Assembly: GCA_028554795.2 (NCBI GenBank)
Contig: JAPYKE020000270.1
Coordinates: forward strand, 1,009,501-1,073,500
Length of the DNA: 64,000 nucleotides
From: Sinohyriopsis cumingii
Taxonomy: Eukaryota; Mollusca; Bivalvia; Unionida; Unionidae
Direction of reading: 5' to 3'
Of the stretch, positions 27,811-38,900 are shown in pieces. Position numbers and translations under genes: made by a program. The notes under the pieces were generated by a model. That model searched no databases. It worked only from the letters and a program-made list of their open reading frames with translations, and had not been told where the DNA came from. Each line of letters begins with the position of its first letter. The first letter of the stretch is position 1.

Positions 27811-28749
27811 TATTCACAGAATTATTCGATTAAGCAAACCAGGAAGTACATAATCATGTATAGCATTTACAAACATCACTAACTGTTGTTGAACTGAATA
27901 ATGAATTTTTTAAAAATTGTTCACACCTCTTATGAACAAAGTATTATCAGACAGAAACAAAATAGAAACTGACGTTGACAATATTTATAAAGGTTGTATG
28001 AAACAAAAATAAAATCGAAAACATGGACAAGTTATTTAATGATAAAGCAGAAGGAATACACACAATGAATTGCCGCTTGAATCAAAGAACATTTTCCTGA
28101 GCCTCTATTGAGTCCATTGTTTTCCTTTTGCCACTAACTCACGGCAACAGGACCTGTCAAGTGAATGGGTTTTAACATTGCAAATGCTACAAATAATGTT
28201 CCTCTTATCACTAATGTCCAAACAGACACAAGTCGTTAACTTTACACATGCATGTAATTTCCTACCTCAAATGTGTATTACCCATAAGGAACCATTCCCA
28301 AACCGTAGATTGACAGTATGCTTTATTGAAACACAATTACTACGACCTTATAGTTTAAAACTAACTAACAAAATGGAGCAAAATAAAAACAAATAATCTA
28401 AATCCCTGAAATACAAAGTGAAGACAAAAATAAAGTTATAGGATAACGAATTAAGTCCCATTTAGTCCAAAAAGTTCCATCATCACTCTTAAGGAATAAA
28501 GTTCTAATTCAATTTAATTTGTGCTTGAAATAAGATTCAACAATGGTTGTGTAGATGGCTTGTAGTAGCATATGAAGTGGCTATCTCAAAGGTTTTTTGA
28601 TGATGAAACACAAAAACAATCCAAGATGTCATTGTTTTGAATTCACTATAACGCCCGTTTAATTTTTCTTTCGAAGAATATTATTTAAGAGCCTTTCGTA
28701 TTTCCAGTTAAAAATAATTTGAAAACATAATGCATCCAAATCAGACACT

Positions 28750-29740
28750 GAACATAGCAAATACAAATGATTCGGCTTTAAGGTCTAACAGCACGAATGA
28801 ATACTTTCTGAATAAACAAGCCTACAAAGAACGCTTCTTGGCCCAGGTCACAATTAGTATTTTTGGCAATACTATGTCTTAATGGAATTTATCCATTCTA
28901 CTACAATTATGTTAATAAAAATATAATAAAACAGCGTTGTAAACATAATGTGATTGACTCAAGCCAAGTTAATTATCCTAATATTTAACCCACACTCTTA
29001 AAAAAAACAAACATATTATCTATGTATTAAATTTTCACCAAAATAAAATACAAAGTTGTCTTTAGTCAGGAACACAGTGCAATTGACCTTGGACAAGGTT
29101 AAGTCAAAACTACAATTAAACATATCAATCCACGATGGAGGAAAACTAACAAACACAAATAAAAATTAAATATTCGAAACACAATTAGGTAATACTTTAC
29201 ACATCGATCTCCATTAGAGAGAAGACAATCTTAGCAAGCTATACCGGTTTATAAATTCTGAAGTCTACCCTTTTATTATCAATATAGATATTAAAATGTC
29301 TAAAAACAAGTCAGATGTGAATCGCACCATTTAAATTGGTATTATTTTCTCGGAATATCTTTATGGGTTTGGTGTAGATCGGGGAGGAACTAAGGCTGAG
29401 GCCAGATCGTTGCTTCACTCAAGTATTCCTACTTTGCCTTATCGATTAAGTATACTTAACACGATAAGATAATTCCCAAACATAAAAGTATTTGAGATGG
29501 TTCATCATATAAACATAACTCGATCTCCTATCATGATTACTGTACATTATAACGACTACTCCTTCACCTCTGTTGATTATTCGGTTCCATAAATATCTTC
29601 CCAACACCGGCTCCCATCAACGAAGCAATCATTACAATCGAACAAAGCTGTACACGGATACATAAATACAAATAGTACATGCCTTGAGTTTCTCACAGTA
29701 AGTATTCCTCCTCGGATTTCAGATTCAGTCATTGCAAATC
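28750..29740 (-). repeat. Interspersed repeat family B, copy 2 (inverted)
   Basis: Reverse-complement counterpart of 4280-5120. The order of shared landmarks is maintained (TTAATGGAATTTATCC, CCACGATGGAGG, GAGATGGTTCATCAT, TATCTTCCCAACACCGGCTC, AGTATTCCTCCT). Small indels throughout point to an old dispersed pair, not a recent inversion. Confidence 0.65.
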
Positions 29741-30379
29741 TATCATATTCTTTATGTGATGTGTTCATGCACATGTAGAAGAGTGGTGCAAGTTATTGTC
29801 AGAACGAAAGTGAATGAGAACGATGGTTTGTATTATTGTTTGATGAGACTGTAAACTGAAATGTACATGCACCAGCCTACTCTTTCTGACATCGATAGAG
29901 TCAAGAGGAAGATAGAGAGTGAAAAGACAGAATACCCTAGGTCAGTTGTGCAAATATTGCAAAGTCAAAGTATATGGGTACATAATTAAAACAAAGACAA
30001 ACGTGTTTGATGCTGGCCACTTTCGTGACTTTGTATTGAACATAAATGATATTAGTGAACCAAATATTTGCTATGTATTTATATCATAACATAACGATGT
30101 GGACAAAGTCTATAGCGTAAACGTACTAAGAAATTGAACAATGAGACATAGTACATAAGACAGACATTTTTTGAGGCTGCAACCGCCATAAAGAGAAATA
30201 CAGCAAATAGAGCTTGCTGTATTTCTAGAAGCCACAAAAAGGAGGAAGAGGCAAAGAACAAAATGTCCAGCATCAAAGAAAAGATAAAAGTTGATCAAAA
30301 TTAAACCGACAAATTCTGTATTGCCGGGGCAGCAGAGCACCCTTACATTCCCCAGTAGTTAGGATATATCCAGCAGAGT

Positions 30380-30694
30380 ATGCTCTTCAAATACCTCCAT
30401 AACTCATGGCTAACTGGTGAAGTAGCGCTCAGAAGGAGGATGATACGAATTGATGTGAAATGCCCTATGTGCAAAATAGCCAAGTTTACCAAATATCATG
30501 TCATAGCACAGTGTGAGACCAGAAAACAAGATAGGATTAAATTAATAATGGAAATATACAAAAAAGATAAGTATAAAAGAAATCGATTAGTATATTTAGA
30601 TGGAAATTTTGATAAACAGTTACTAAGAAAAGTTACGGATTACATAATTACAACAATGAAAACATGTGGCCAAGTGATAACAATTAAAAAATAA
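30380..30694 (+). pseudogene. Orphan zf-RVT-like fragment of a retroelement
   Basis: A 104-aa frame from ATG 30380. Residues about 26-50 have CPMC...YHVIAQC, the Cys-x2-Cys...His-x4-Cys spacing of the zinc-binding domain found after reverse transcriptase in some LINEs (zf-RVT). A Lys-rich tail follows. No RT is recognisable upstream, so it is probably a truncated 3' end of a LINE. A small host gene is possible but unsupported. Confidence 0.45.
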
Positions 30695-30699
30695 AGTAT

Positions 30700-32040
30700 G
30701 AACCTAAAAATTGTTTTCGATAACTATATTAATTTAAAAACAAGAATCAAGTGACAAATACCAAATATAATCAATTAACTTAACTAAAATTTAAAATAAA
30801 AGTTTTAAAAATCTTTTATTTCTTCTCTCACAAATTTAATTAAATTTTGTCAAGTACTTTGTCTGCCTTTATGCGTCTATCCTAAAATCAAATTACCATT
30901 TAGATGGGGAACAGGGACCCCTATAAGGAAGAGTACGTGATAATTACATCATAAGGCTATGTCACATGGCACGCGAAGTGAACAGGTCTATGAAAGAGTC
31001 CGGAAAAACGTCCCCATAGGGAATACACTCACACAACAATACACGAAAACCAAGTTCCAAATCTTTCTCCCTTACTATACAGAATTTTCCACTATAAATG
31101 GGAATCTAAACCCTTTAGAAAATCTTTGGCAAGAAACTAATATATAAAAAGAGGCAGCCTAATTCGAGTTGGGAGATATCCATAAAAAATAATGAGAGTA
31201 TTGACACCACTTGAACACAGCTGACCACATTTCCCAATACTAGTAATGCGAAGAACAACACATCATATAGCACTTATGATACATTAGGAAAAAAAATTCT
31301 GTAAAACCTTAGTACACTGTTACTTCGCCAAAATTCAAAATTATCTAACCAGATTATATTAATAAAATTTTTAAAAAATTGATCCAATAATAAGGATCTT
31401 AGAACAACTGGAAGCATTTTGAAATAGATGGCTATCCCGACACAAAAACAAAGTATAGCGCACATACAATATAGTATATACAGAAATAGCACACATGGGA
31501 TATTGGGAAACTTTTAGCCAAGGTCAACTAAAAGGAATAGGGAAGGCATCCCGAGTTAGGTGATGGAAACCTATTCGGATGAACAACCCTATATAATACA
31601 CTAGGGAAATCAAAAATACCCCGTCAAAATTCTAAAAAATCTTTATGACCGAAATTCTTTTGAATAAAATAGACAAACAACACATCTGAGGGGGACACAA
31701 TTACACATAACCTTTTATTTTTTTGGACAAGTAGGGCGTTGATCTGTGTGGTGCCCCCCCCCCAAAAAAAAATAATAATTCCTGTAGAAACATCCATGTA
31801 AAATTTCGCAAACATAACCGTTTTCTGTTTTATTTGGTTGTCCTGTCTATGTTTTGTATTTACCTTTGAAACAGACTCATTAAAGAGTCGAAAACGCTCA
31901 GGATACTTAGATACTAGTTTCGCACTGTTCATTGTCAGTTTATTGCATTTATCTTAATCAATCCCTGACACACGTGATCCCTTGTTGTGTCCAGTGCACT
32001 TAAATGGATTGTTATTCGCCATATGATTTGCAATTAAATG
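30700..32040. other. Non-coding stretch
   Basis: AT-rich DNA without a supported gene. It contains a CCCCCCCC-AAAAAAA run near 31750-31770. Confidence 0.45.
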
Positions 32041-32047
32041 GCAGTAC

Positions 32048-32125
32048 TGTTGAGTTATTGCGTTAAAACATAAGAAGAGACGCCGTGTTCTATCTATCAA
32101 TAACTTTAATATATACAAGTGACTA
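32048..32125 (+). repeat. LTR-like direct repeat, left copy
   Basis: Starts TGTTGAGTTATTGCG and is about 85-90% identical to 35849-35922 in the same orientation. It lies just upstream of a primer-binding-like GGTGTCAGAAG at about 32200 and a gag start. Probably part of an LTR. Confidence 0.55.
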
Positions 32126-32211
32126 CTCTGAGGTCTTAACACAGATTTGTATCTGTAACGTAATGCATATGTACATGTATTAGTCCAATTCACAGTAAGG
32201 GGTGTCAGAAG

Positions 32212-33054
32212 GATGGCAACTTCGCCTAAATCATCAATAGCTTTTCCGCCGAAACTGGAGCTTCGGGGAAATTTGTCTGCGAGATGGAAACAATTCAGAA
32301 AGAGTCTGGGTGAACTATAAAGTAGCTATGTTGCTGGCAGAAAAAGCGCCAAAACAGGGAATAGCCACTCTTCTTATGTGTTTAGAAACCTTCACGTTTG
32401 AGAATGATGGAGACAAAGATAAGCCTGACAAAGTGCTTGACAAATTTGAAAATACTGTATAGGAGAAACAAACTAAACCTATGAATGGTACAATTTCAAT
32501 TGTCGACAATAGGAAGCAGGCGAGAGCACTGATGCCTACGTCGCTGCGCTAAGATCACTAGCACAAACGTGTGATTATGGTGAGTTAGAAGAAACACTGT
32601 TGCGAGAGAGAATGGTAACTGGAATAAGAGACGACGGAACCAATAGTAAAATGTTGCAAGACATGAAGTTAATCTTAAGAACTTGCAAAGATATTTGTCG
32701 AGCAAACGAAATAACGCAAGAACAGATGAAAGGTATTACTCAGGAAGACATGTCGGCATTAGCTCAAAGGAAGAGTGAAAAGTCAACAAAAAAAAAAGAA
32801 AAAAGCAAAGTCAGTTGCAAGGAGAAAAAAAGCACGAAGCAATTAAAGAGGTTTGCCCTGCCTTGGGGAAACTGGGTGCAAAGTGTGGATTAAAGAACCA
32901 TTTGGCAGTAAAGTACAAGCAGAAAGAAGGGGCACACAAAAAGCAATACAAGCAGAAAGAAGGGGTAAACGTTATAGATGATGATTCAAGTCTTGACAGT
33001 GATAATGATGAATTTGTGCTGACAGTCGAAGAAGTGAATGGAATAGAAATATAG
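32212..33054 (+). pseudogene. Gypsy gag remnant
   Basis: Begins MATSPKSSIAFPPKLEL, with a WKQF motif typical of gag N-termini. Stops occur near 32318 and 32460. The frame resumes with ELEETLLRERMVTGIRDD (32585 onward), a classic gag 'LRDR-V-GI' region, then a Lys-rich segment, then a degenerate CCHC-type knuckle (LGAKCGLKNHLAVK) in a second frame (32815-33054). The final cysteine of the knuckle is lost. Structural protein of the retroelement, non-functional here. Confidence 0.7.
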
Positions 33055-33059
33055 GTGAG

Positions 33060-35165
33060 AGTCAGATAAATTTCAAGTTAGACTGTGGTTCAACAATTAA
33101 CATAATCTATAAAACAGATCACAAGAAAGTATGTCATGATGGCACTCTGAAGCACCTGTAAAAGAAAAATGCGACAAATGTGAAACAAGAGCCTTGGGTA
33201 AAAGAAAATTGCACATTACAAATCCAAAGAATAAGACAATTTACATCTTCGAGTTTGTAATTATACAAGGGTAGGCAAGATCCAAGTAGTGCAGTAAATA
33301 AGTCTTATTACTGTAAATAAATAATATATGATGACAGTAGAGTCAGTACAACACCTCATACAGGAACATGAAGACATATTCAGTTGAGAAGGTCTCTTGG
33401 AAGGAGAACTCCACCTTGAACTGACAGAAAAAGCCAATCCAAACCAGTAAAACTGCCAGTGGGGAAATTTCAATTGGCTGTTAAGCTAAAGTTGAGAGCA
33501 GAAATTCATCGACTGGTGAAATTTGACTCCTGAGAACGAACCAACCGATTGGATCTTTTGCATGTTGGTGGTTATGAAGAACAACAAGAAAATACGGCTG
33601 TGCCTTGACCCACTAACTTTGAATAAAGTCTTGAAGAGAAATCATTACCCAATTCCACCAATAGACTATGTTTTCTCAGACCAGAGCAGGCCGATAATTA
33701 TTACTGCTGTGGATGCATAAAAATGGATTTTGGCATGTTAAGTTAGATGAGGAATCTAGCAAACTCGAAACATTTGGAACACCATGGGGACGATACAGAT
33801 GGAGGAGAATGCCATTTGGTAACAGCTCCAGAGCCAGACAAATTTCAGAGGAGAATTGTTGAAGCTTTGGAAGGGATTCAAGTTGAGAAAGCAATTCATG
33901 ACGATATTCTAGCATGGGGAAGTGGTGAAAATGATGCTAAGGCCACAGAGGATCACGACAGAAAGTTTCGAGAACATTTTGAGAGATGTCGCAAGAAGAA
34001 TCTTACACTGAATAAAGATACGATGAAATTGAGGCAGAAGGAAGTCACGTTCATGGTACATTTGACCTATGCAAAAGGGTTGAAAGTTGACAGTGCTAAG
34101 GTAGACGCAATCATAGAAATGCCTACACCGACGTATACGCAGACAATCCAGCGACTGATAGGTATGGTGAACTATGTGCAGAAGTTTGCTCCATGGCTAT
34201 CGGAAATGACAGAGCTATTGACACATTTTTTTAAGGAGACGTATAGTTTTATTGGGATCAAATTCATGACAAATGCCGTCATGAAATTATAGAGATATTC
34301 ACATCAACACCAGTACTGAGGTACTTTGACCATAAGAAGGACACTATTCTGCAATGTGATACATCGGAAACGGGGCTAGGGGCTTGTTTGCTGCAAGAGG
34401 GGCACGCAGGTGCCTATGGCTAACATGCACTCATAGTGACTGATGTAAATTGCGCACAAATCAAGAAAGAGCTACTGGCAATAGTTTTTGGACTGTAAGG
34501 TGTGAGAACTACGTCTACGGGAGACTAGTAGTCACAGATAGTGACCGCAAACCACTTGAAATAATCTGGAAGAAAACTTTGGATAGTGCACCAAAGCAGC
34601 TGCAAAGAATGCTGTTAAAACTGCAGAAGTTTGAATTCATTGTGATCTAGAAGCAAGGTACAAAGATTTACATGGCTGATAGTTTGAGTCGTGCATATTT
34701 GCTCTGCGCCAAGGAATTATGGCATAGAGATGGAGTGTTTGAGGTTGATACTCGCTCATTCACAGAGAAAGCAATATAAATAGTAGCATGGTTGAGTTTC
34801 TATGGAACGCATCACTGAGATTCAGAGAAGCTGAAATGGATTTTCAGTTAAGACAGTTCCAAAAAGTCATTCAGAGAGGATGGCCGGAAGAAAAAAGGTA
34901 CTTCCACAAAAAATACAGTATTACTTTCCTTTCCGGGAGGAACTGACAGTACATAATGGCCTCATTTTTAAAAGTGACCGTGTAGTGATCCCGGCCACAC
35001 TGAAAGGTTCGAGAATGGAAAGGCTGCACGTCAGTCATATAGTAATACAAGACTGTCTGTGAAGAGCCAGATAAACTATACATTGGTCACGCATGAATCG
35101 CGAAAAAGAATACTATATTGCTAAGTGTGAAACATGCAATGCATATTCTTTTCCGTAGCAGACTG
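33060..35165 (+). pseudogene. Gypsy pol remnant (protease, RT, RNase H, integrase N-part)
   Basis: Protease: FKLDCGSTINII at about 33070-33105 (an aspartic D-x-G-S/T site, here DCGS). RT: KKIRLCLDPLTLNKVLKRNHYPIP at 33523-33720, then IHDDILAWGSG at about 33892, where the catalytic YxDD box is represented by HDDI, and LTLNKDTMKLRQKEVTF further on. RNase H: TILQCDTSETGLGACLLQ (about 34345-34400) and DRKPLEII. Integrase: the zinc-binding region MERLHVSHI with CETCNAY to about 35150. Several internal stops and frame changes make it non-coding. Confidence 0.75.
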
Positions 35166-35848
35166 AGTCACTCGTAAGTCACGATGTGGCAGTTATGATG
35201 TGCTAACAAGGTCATGAGAGAAGATAGGTGTACAAACTATGTGATTTTTGGTGTGTATCATATAAAATCTTACGAGTGTATGTTCTTACCTTGGTAATGT
35301 TTTACCTCAAAGTCATAACGCTGCAGTTGCTAAAGCGTGCGTTGTAGTCGCGGTGGGGCTGCATAGAGGGGCTTTTTAATTATAGAGACAAATGGAAGGT
35401 AGTCAGTTTGAACGTGTACCTTTCTCTCGTATACATATTGATGGAACCGTTAGCATCCGAACAGAATAGCGAATATTGATGGGTTCTTTTTTCTCTTCAT
35501 CCGTCAGGGTCCATGTGCTTGAAAATATCTCTACCTTTGTCGCCTACCCAAAGTAGAAGGTAGTTGGCTTTGACCGCATCACTTCTTCTACTCATCCGTC
35601 AAATATTAGATCACAGTGTTGTTAGAATTTACCCCATGATGTGGTGGGGTTGGAATTGACCCAGTCAGGCTAGGGGTTGGCACGCCGGAAATATCCATTT
35701 CGAAGGCATTAAGATCGTATGCAGAATTTTTAACGTTGTTAAGGTTCTAAATTCGTGCAAAATCTTCCGTGGATTGTCAAGTTATTGCTTCACAATATCC
35801 ATTTACGATCCGTGTGCTATTCCAATTATGTTCACACTTCTGACACCA

Positions 35849-35922
35849 TGTTGTGTTATTGCGTTAAAACATAAGATGAAACGCCGTGCTCTATCAATAA
35901 CTGTAATATATGCAAGTGACTA
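35849..35922 (+). repeat. LTR-like direct repeat, right copy
   Basis: Starts TGTTGTGTTATTGCG and matches 32048-32125. The 12 bases just before it, CTTCTGACACCA at 35837-35848, are the reverse complement of a primer-binding-type TGGTGTCAGAAG. This would fit a minus-strand LTR end, at odds with the plus-strand gag-pol between the repeats. Confidence 0.5.
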
Positions 35923-37444
35923 TCAACGAGGCAGACGCCTGTAGATTGTACCGGTGAGCTATGATTCATGCACAGAGGGTTCTGATTGGTCAGTTACACA
36001 TGTATAATGTTATAAATATATTATGGCAGTTGAATTCTGTATGGGCTTGTTAACTGTATAAGTTGCAATCTAAAAGTTGTAATTAAAGTGGAATGATTAG
36101 GTTTACACTATAGCTGATACTGTGGAAGACATTGTGCTGACATTAAAGAACCTGTTTATTAATAATAGTAAGTGATGATACTGAAGCCGATAATGTTATA
36201 GCTCTATAAACCAATATTGAATTACTATGATAATGTTATATGTACCATATGCATGTTATTTTTCAGATAAACTGTTAAAATGCCTGAACGTATTTGACAA
36301 GAAAAATCCGAAATTACTTAACATATCAACCTTTCTTATGCGAAATTCATATTAATTCATAACCCCAATATAATTTTATTGAAGAGTGGATATGTGCGAT
36401 TATTATCAGTTTTACGAATGTGTAACAAATCACTTATATTCACCATTGTCATTATTACACAAGTTTTTCGACGAGTGGAGGCATCGGGCCATATATATAT
36501 ATGATTTTAACATCTAATGTGTAGTTGTCAAATTATTCATAAAGGAAGTATTCACCAGTTGATTAACAAGGAACGTTTATATCTAATGTGGGAGATTGTG
36601 AGAGGCTCTAAAACGGAGTTGGCAGGGGAACGCAACATTATTTTGATAGTTAACTACAGAGGGATTTCACATATTGTTAGAACTTGATGCTTATATGTAC
36701 TTAAAGAAAATGCTAATCGTTTCCATTTGTGTATCAACAGAGGCTTGTTCAGTTGCAATCAGGAAACGTAGGACAAACAAGAAGTGAGAAATGGTAACAA
36801 ATGACCTGAAAATGACTGTATCCTATACTTACCACTGGGACTTTATAGTAAAAGTTTGGCTCATTCTTTGCTATAAATATACATAAGCATACAATAAAAT
36901 GACATTTCAGCCGCAAAACATCTTTGTCTTTCTATGACATCGCGTGACGCAACTCGCGGAAGAAATATCACCTGAATGATAGTTGGTAAATTTACCAGTT
37001 ACAAACATGGAGCCGAAAAGAATTGTATGAAGCTCGAAGATTAGTTATAGACCCGACGAGACTGCATAAGCATTGGGACATTTGTGTTGCTTACCGCTGT
37101 GCGAAATATCAGCGACACACTTGTATAATAATATATCATTGCGTGTCGAGATGATTTTAAACCTCAATACACACATTTGAGAGCTCCGATACTCGAATAC
37201 TTTAGTATTAATTTACCCTCGATGATCCAAGGATTTCACCATGAAGCCAAACGCGAACAAACCGATACGTTCTATATCTATAACTGGCAGTGTGGCGTAG
37301 CCGGCTAGCTCGCGGCGCACTGAGTTCGCTAGCATATTATTATCAAACCCAAATGAATATGTTAATATTTCGCAGATTTCACATATTCCTTTGATGGCAA
37401 CTCGTCCAATCGTCCGCGTCAATTAGAAGACGGAGTCCCCTAAC

Positions 37445-37448
<4 letters not shown>

Positions 37449-37486
<38 letters not shown>
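37449..37486. repeat. (TA)n at the left element boundary
   Basis: About 38 bp of TA repeats directly adjoining the left inverted repeat. Confidence 0.9.
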
Positions 37487-37488
<2 letters not shown>

Positions 37489-37719
37489 CAGCAGGGAAGT
37501 TCTACAGACCAGACGTTCCAGACCAAACAAGCCTTCCTACGAGAACTTTCTCCGTAGAAGCCTCAGATTTAAAAAATAAGCCTTCCTACGAAAATTAATT
37601 TGCGTAAATTCACTCCCGACTGCAATTTTTTGTGTGCAAATTCAATGATTCCGGACAAGGATTTTAGGGGGGGGGGGGGAAATTTATTCTGGTGTCGATG
37701 AAGTTTGCGAAGTTTGGCT
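37487..37719 (+). repeat. Left terminal inverted repeat
   Basis: 233 bp, starting AGCAGCAGGGAAGTTC and ending AGTTTGGCT. It is the reverse complement of 52433-52674 with a few substitutions and small indels, including a longer divergence around a CTTCTACGGAG-like stretch. Contains a G12 homopolymer near 37668-37679 and two copies of AAGCCTTCCTACGA. The ATPase stop codon lies only 8 bp inside it. Confidence 0.93.
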
Positions 37720-37726
37720 ACGAGTC

Positions 37727-38377
37727 TCATGAATAAAATTGATCAAGACCGATTCGATATCTACTACGCGGATCATGAAGATTAATCGTGATAAAACCAT
37801 GCGGCGTTGCCTGGGCGCGGCTGAAGAAAATTTTAAATTTGTTTATGTCCATATCGCCGTTGCACCAAGTCTGATGAATATTTCTCAGCGTGTGAGTATC
37901 AACGCCATTGAAAACCGACAAAATATTACAATTGTCCCTAATTACCTTTGGAATTTGCGTATATCGCTGCGTCACGTAAATCACATCGGTGTTTTTGTGT
38001 CGGCCACGCGAGAATATCCTAGCCGGATTAGTTTGCTTATCCAGCATAACATCATCAAAAACAACAAGATTATTAACATCGCCATCTAAATTTTCCACGG
38101 ATGGAGTTTCATTGATGTCTGTGATGAATTCTATCGTGCCTTCGTCGGTATTGTCGCTAAATTCTTTTAGTACTTGATAACAGCGCTGATCATCAACTGA
38201 CGGTGCAAACAAATACAATTTATCCCATTTTAGCCATCGCATTATCAAATTTAGCAACAGCTGCGTCTTTCCAGAACCAGACGGGCCAATAATTATCATC
38301 CTTATCGAATTCGGTAACACCGCGTTGTGTTTCGCTTGCTCGCGTCGCTTCGTGGCCGAAAAATCAATTACATTCAT
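37727..38377 (-). CDS. FtsK/HerA-type genome-packaging ATPase
   Basis: 216 aa from MNVIDFSATK. Walker A GPSGSGKT is at residues 31-38 and Walker B NLVVFDD at about 103-109. A sensor-like YVTQRY follows at 134-139, placed as in the A32-like packaging ATPases of Polintons, virophages and large DNA viruses. By family it would pump element DNA into preformed capsids. The annotated start is the ATG at 38377 rather than an upstream non-ATG extension (to 38515), because residues before it do not look family-like and because the FSATKRREQ start fits the family. Its start overlaps head to head with the zinc-ribbon gene region. Its stop almost touches the left inverted repeat, so it is the terminal gene. 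Confidence 0.88.
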   Translation of the reverse strand: MNVIDFSATKRREQAKHNAVLPNSIRMIIIGPSGSGKTQLLLNLIMRWLKWDKLYLFAPSVDDQRCYQVLKEFSDNTDEGTIEFITDINETPSVENLDGDVNNLVVFDDVMLDKQTNPARIFSRGRHKNTDVIYVTQRYTQIPKVIRDNCNILSVFNGVDTHTLRNIHQTWCNGDMDINKFKIFFSRAQATPHGFITINLHDPRSRYRIGLDQFYS

Positions 38378-38390
38378 GTTACTAGAATAT

Positions 38391-38534
38391 ATGGATCTAT
38401 ATTGTGTTAAATGTCGCACGCGCACAGCTACGATAAATCCAACCGAAATCGTCACACGCAATAACAGGAACGCAATTGCAGGAGAATGCGAAGTTTGTAA
38501 GACACGCAAATTCAAATTTGTAAAAAAAAAATAG
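38391..38534 (+). CDS. Zinc-ribbon protein (DUF5679-like), probably the N-part of the PLA2 gene
   Basis: 47 aa starting MDLYCVKCRTRT, with a second CEVCKTRKF pair. The two Cys-x2-Cys knuckles about 30 residues apart form a zinc ribbon of the kind common in Polinton-like and large DNA viruses. In many invertebrate relatives the same ribbon is fused to a phospholipase A2 domain (family knowledge recalled, not checked). Here the frame runs into an A10 homopolymer (38522-38531) and stops at TAG 38532. The phospholipase frame is open from just past that tract. An alternative ATG at 38376 would add five residues, and its CATG overlaps the ATPase start on the other strand. Confidence 0.72.
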   Translation: MDLYCVKCRTRTATINPTEIVTRNNRNAIAGECEVCKTRKFKFVKKK

Positions 38535-38562
38535 AAGAACCGGAGGAGACATTACCGCCTCC

Positions 38563-38898
38563 ATGAAAAATCTACCTGGGTTGCCCTGGGCGAAATATCC
38601 GGGAGAAAAGCATCTGCCAGGATACAATTACTGCGGACCCGGCACGAGGCTTGATATAAGACTCAACGATAATAATCAACCAAATCCCGGTGAAGATCCA
38701 GTAAACGCCATCGATAACGCGTGTTACTATCACGATCTTGCGTATCGCAGCGGGGATTTACAACAAAGGCATCTCGCTGATATTAGGCTAATTCATGCAA
38801 TAGACGCGATTCCTGACAAAAGTTTCAAAGAAAAATTGGCAACTTGGTTGATGAAAGGCGCAATGAAAGGTAAATTAATATTCGGTGCTGGTAAATAA
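38563..38898 (+). CDS. Parvovirus-type phospholipase A2 domain protein
   Basis: 111 aa from the first ATG of the open frame. The Ca-binding loop YCGPGT is at residues 23-28, and the catalytic helix DNACYYHDLAY at 51-61 has the His57-Asp58 pair and Tyr61. This is the compact PLA2 of parvovirus VP1 and of Polinton-like capsid-associated proteins, which helps virions breach endosomal membranes. Upstream of the ATG the frame stays open back to the A10 tract that ends the zinc ribbon, and the ATG lacks the AT-rich motif seen before other genes of the element. That argues that the true protein starts at the ribbon and that the break is a one-base indel or a slippage site. The stop is 2 bp before the integrase ATG. 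Confidence 0.85.
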   Translation: MKNLPGLPWAKYPGEKHLPGYNYCGPGTRLDIRLNDNNQPNPGEDPVNAIDNACYYHDLAYRSGDLQQRHLADIRLIHAIDAIPDKSFKEKLATWLMKGAMKGKLIFGAGK

Positions 38899-38900
38899 TA

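Larger units (their letters stand above)
32197..35165 (+). mobile_element. Decayed Ty3/gypsy retrotransposon
   Basis: Plus-strand gag-protease-RT-RNase H-integrase order, interrupted by many stops and frame changes. A primer-binding-like GGTGTCAGAAG at about 32200 immediately precedes the gag ATG at 32212. The integrase breaks off after its zinc-binding segment (CETCNAY near 35140). No integrase core is seen in 35166-35848, so the element is 3'-truncated or recombined. Confidence 0.8.
35166..37486. other. Non-coding left flank of the Polinton-like element
   Basis: No supported gene apart from the LTR-like repeat at 35849. A short TA run sits at about 36494-36502. A TA array at 37449-37486 directly abuts the left terminal inverted repeat. 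Confidence 0.5.

Noticed and set aside
38378..38515. N-terminal extension of the ATPase
   Set aside because: Antisense to the zinc ribbon, non-family-like text. The ATG at 38377 gives a normal ATPase start.
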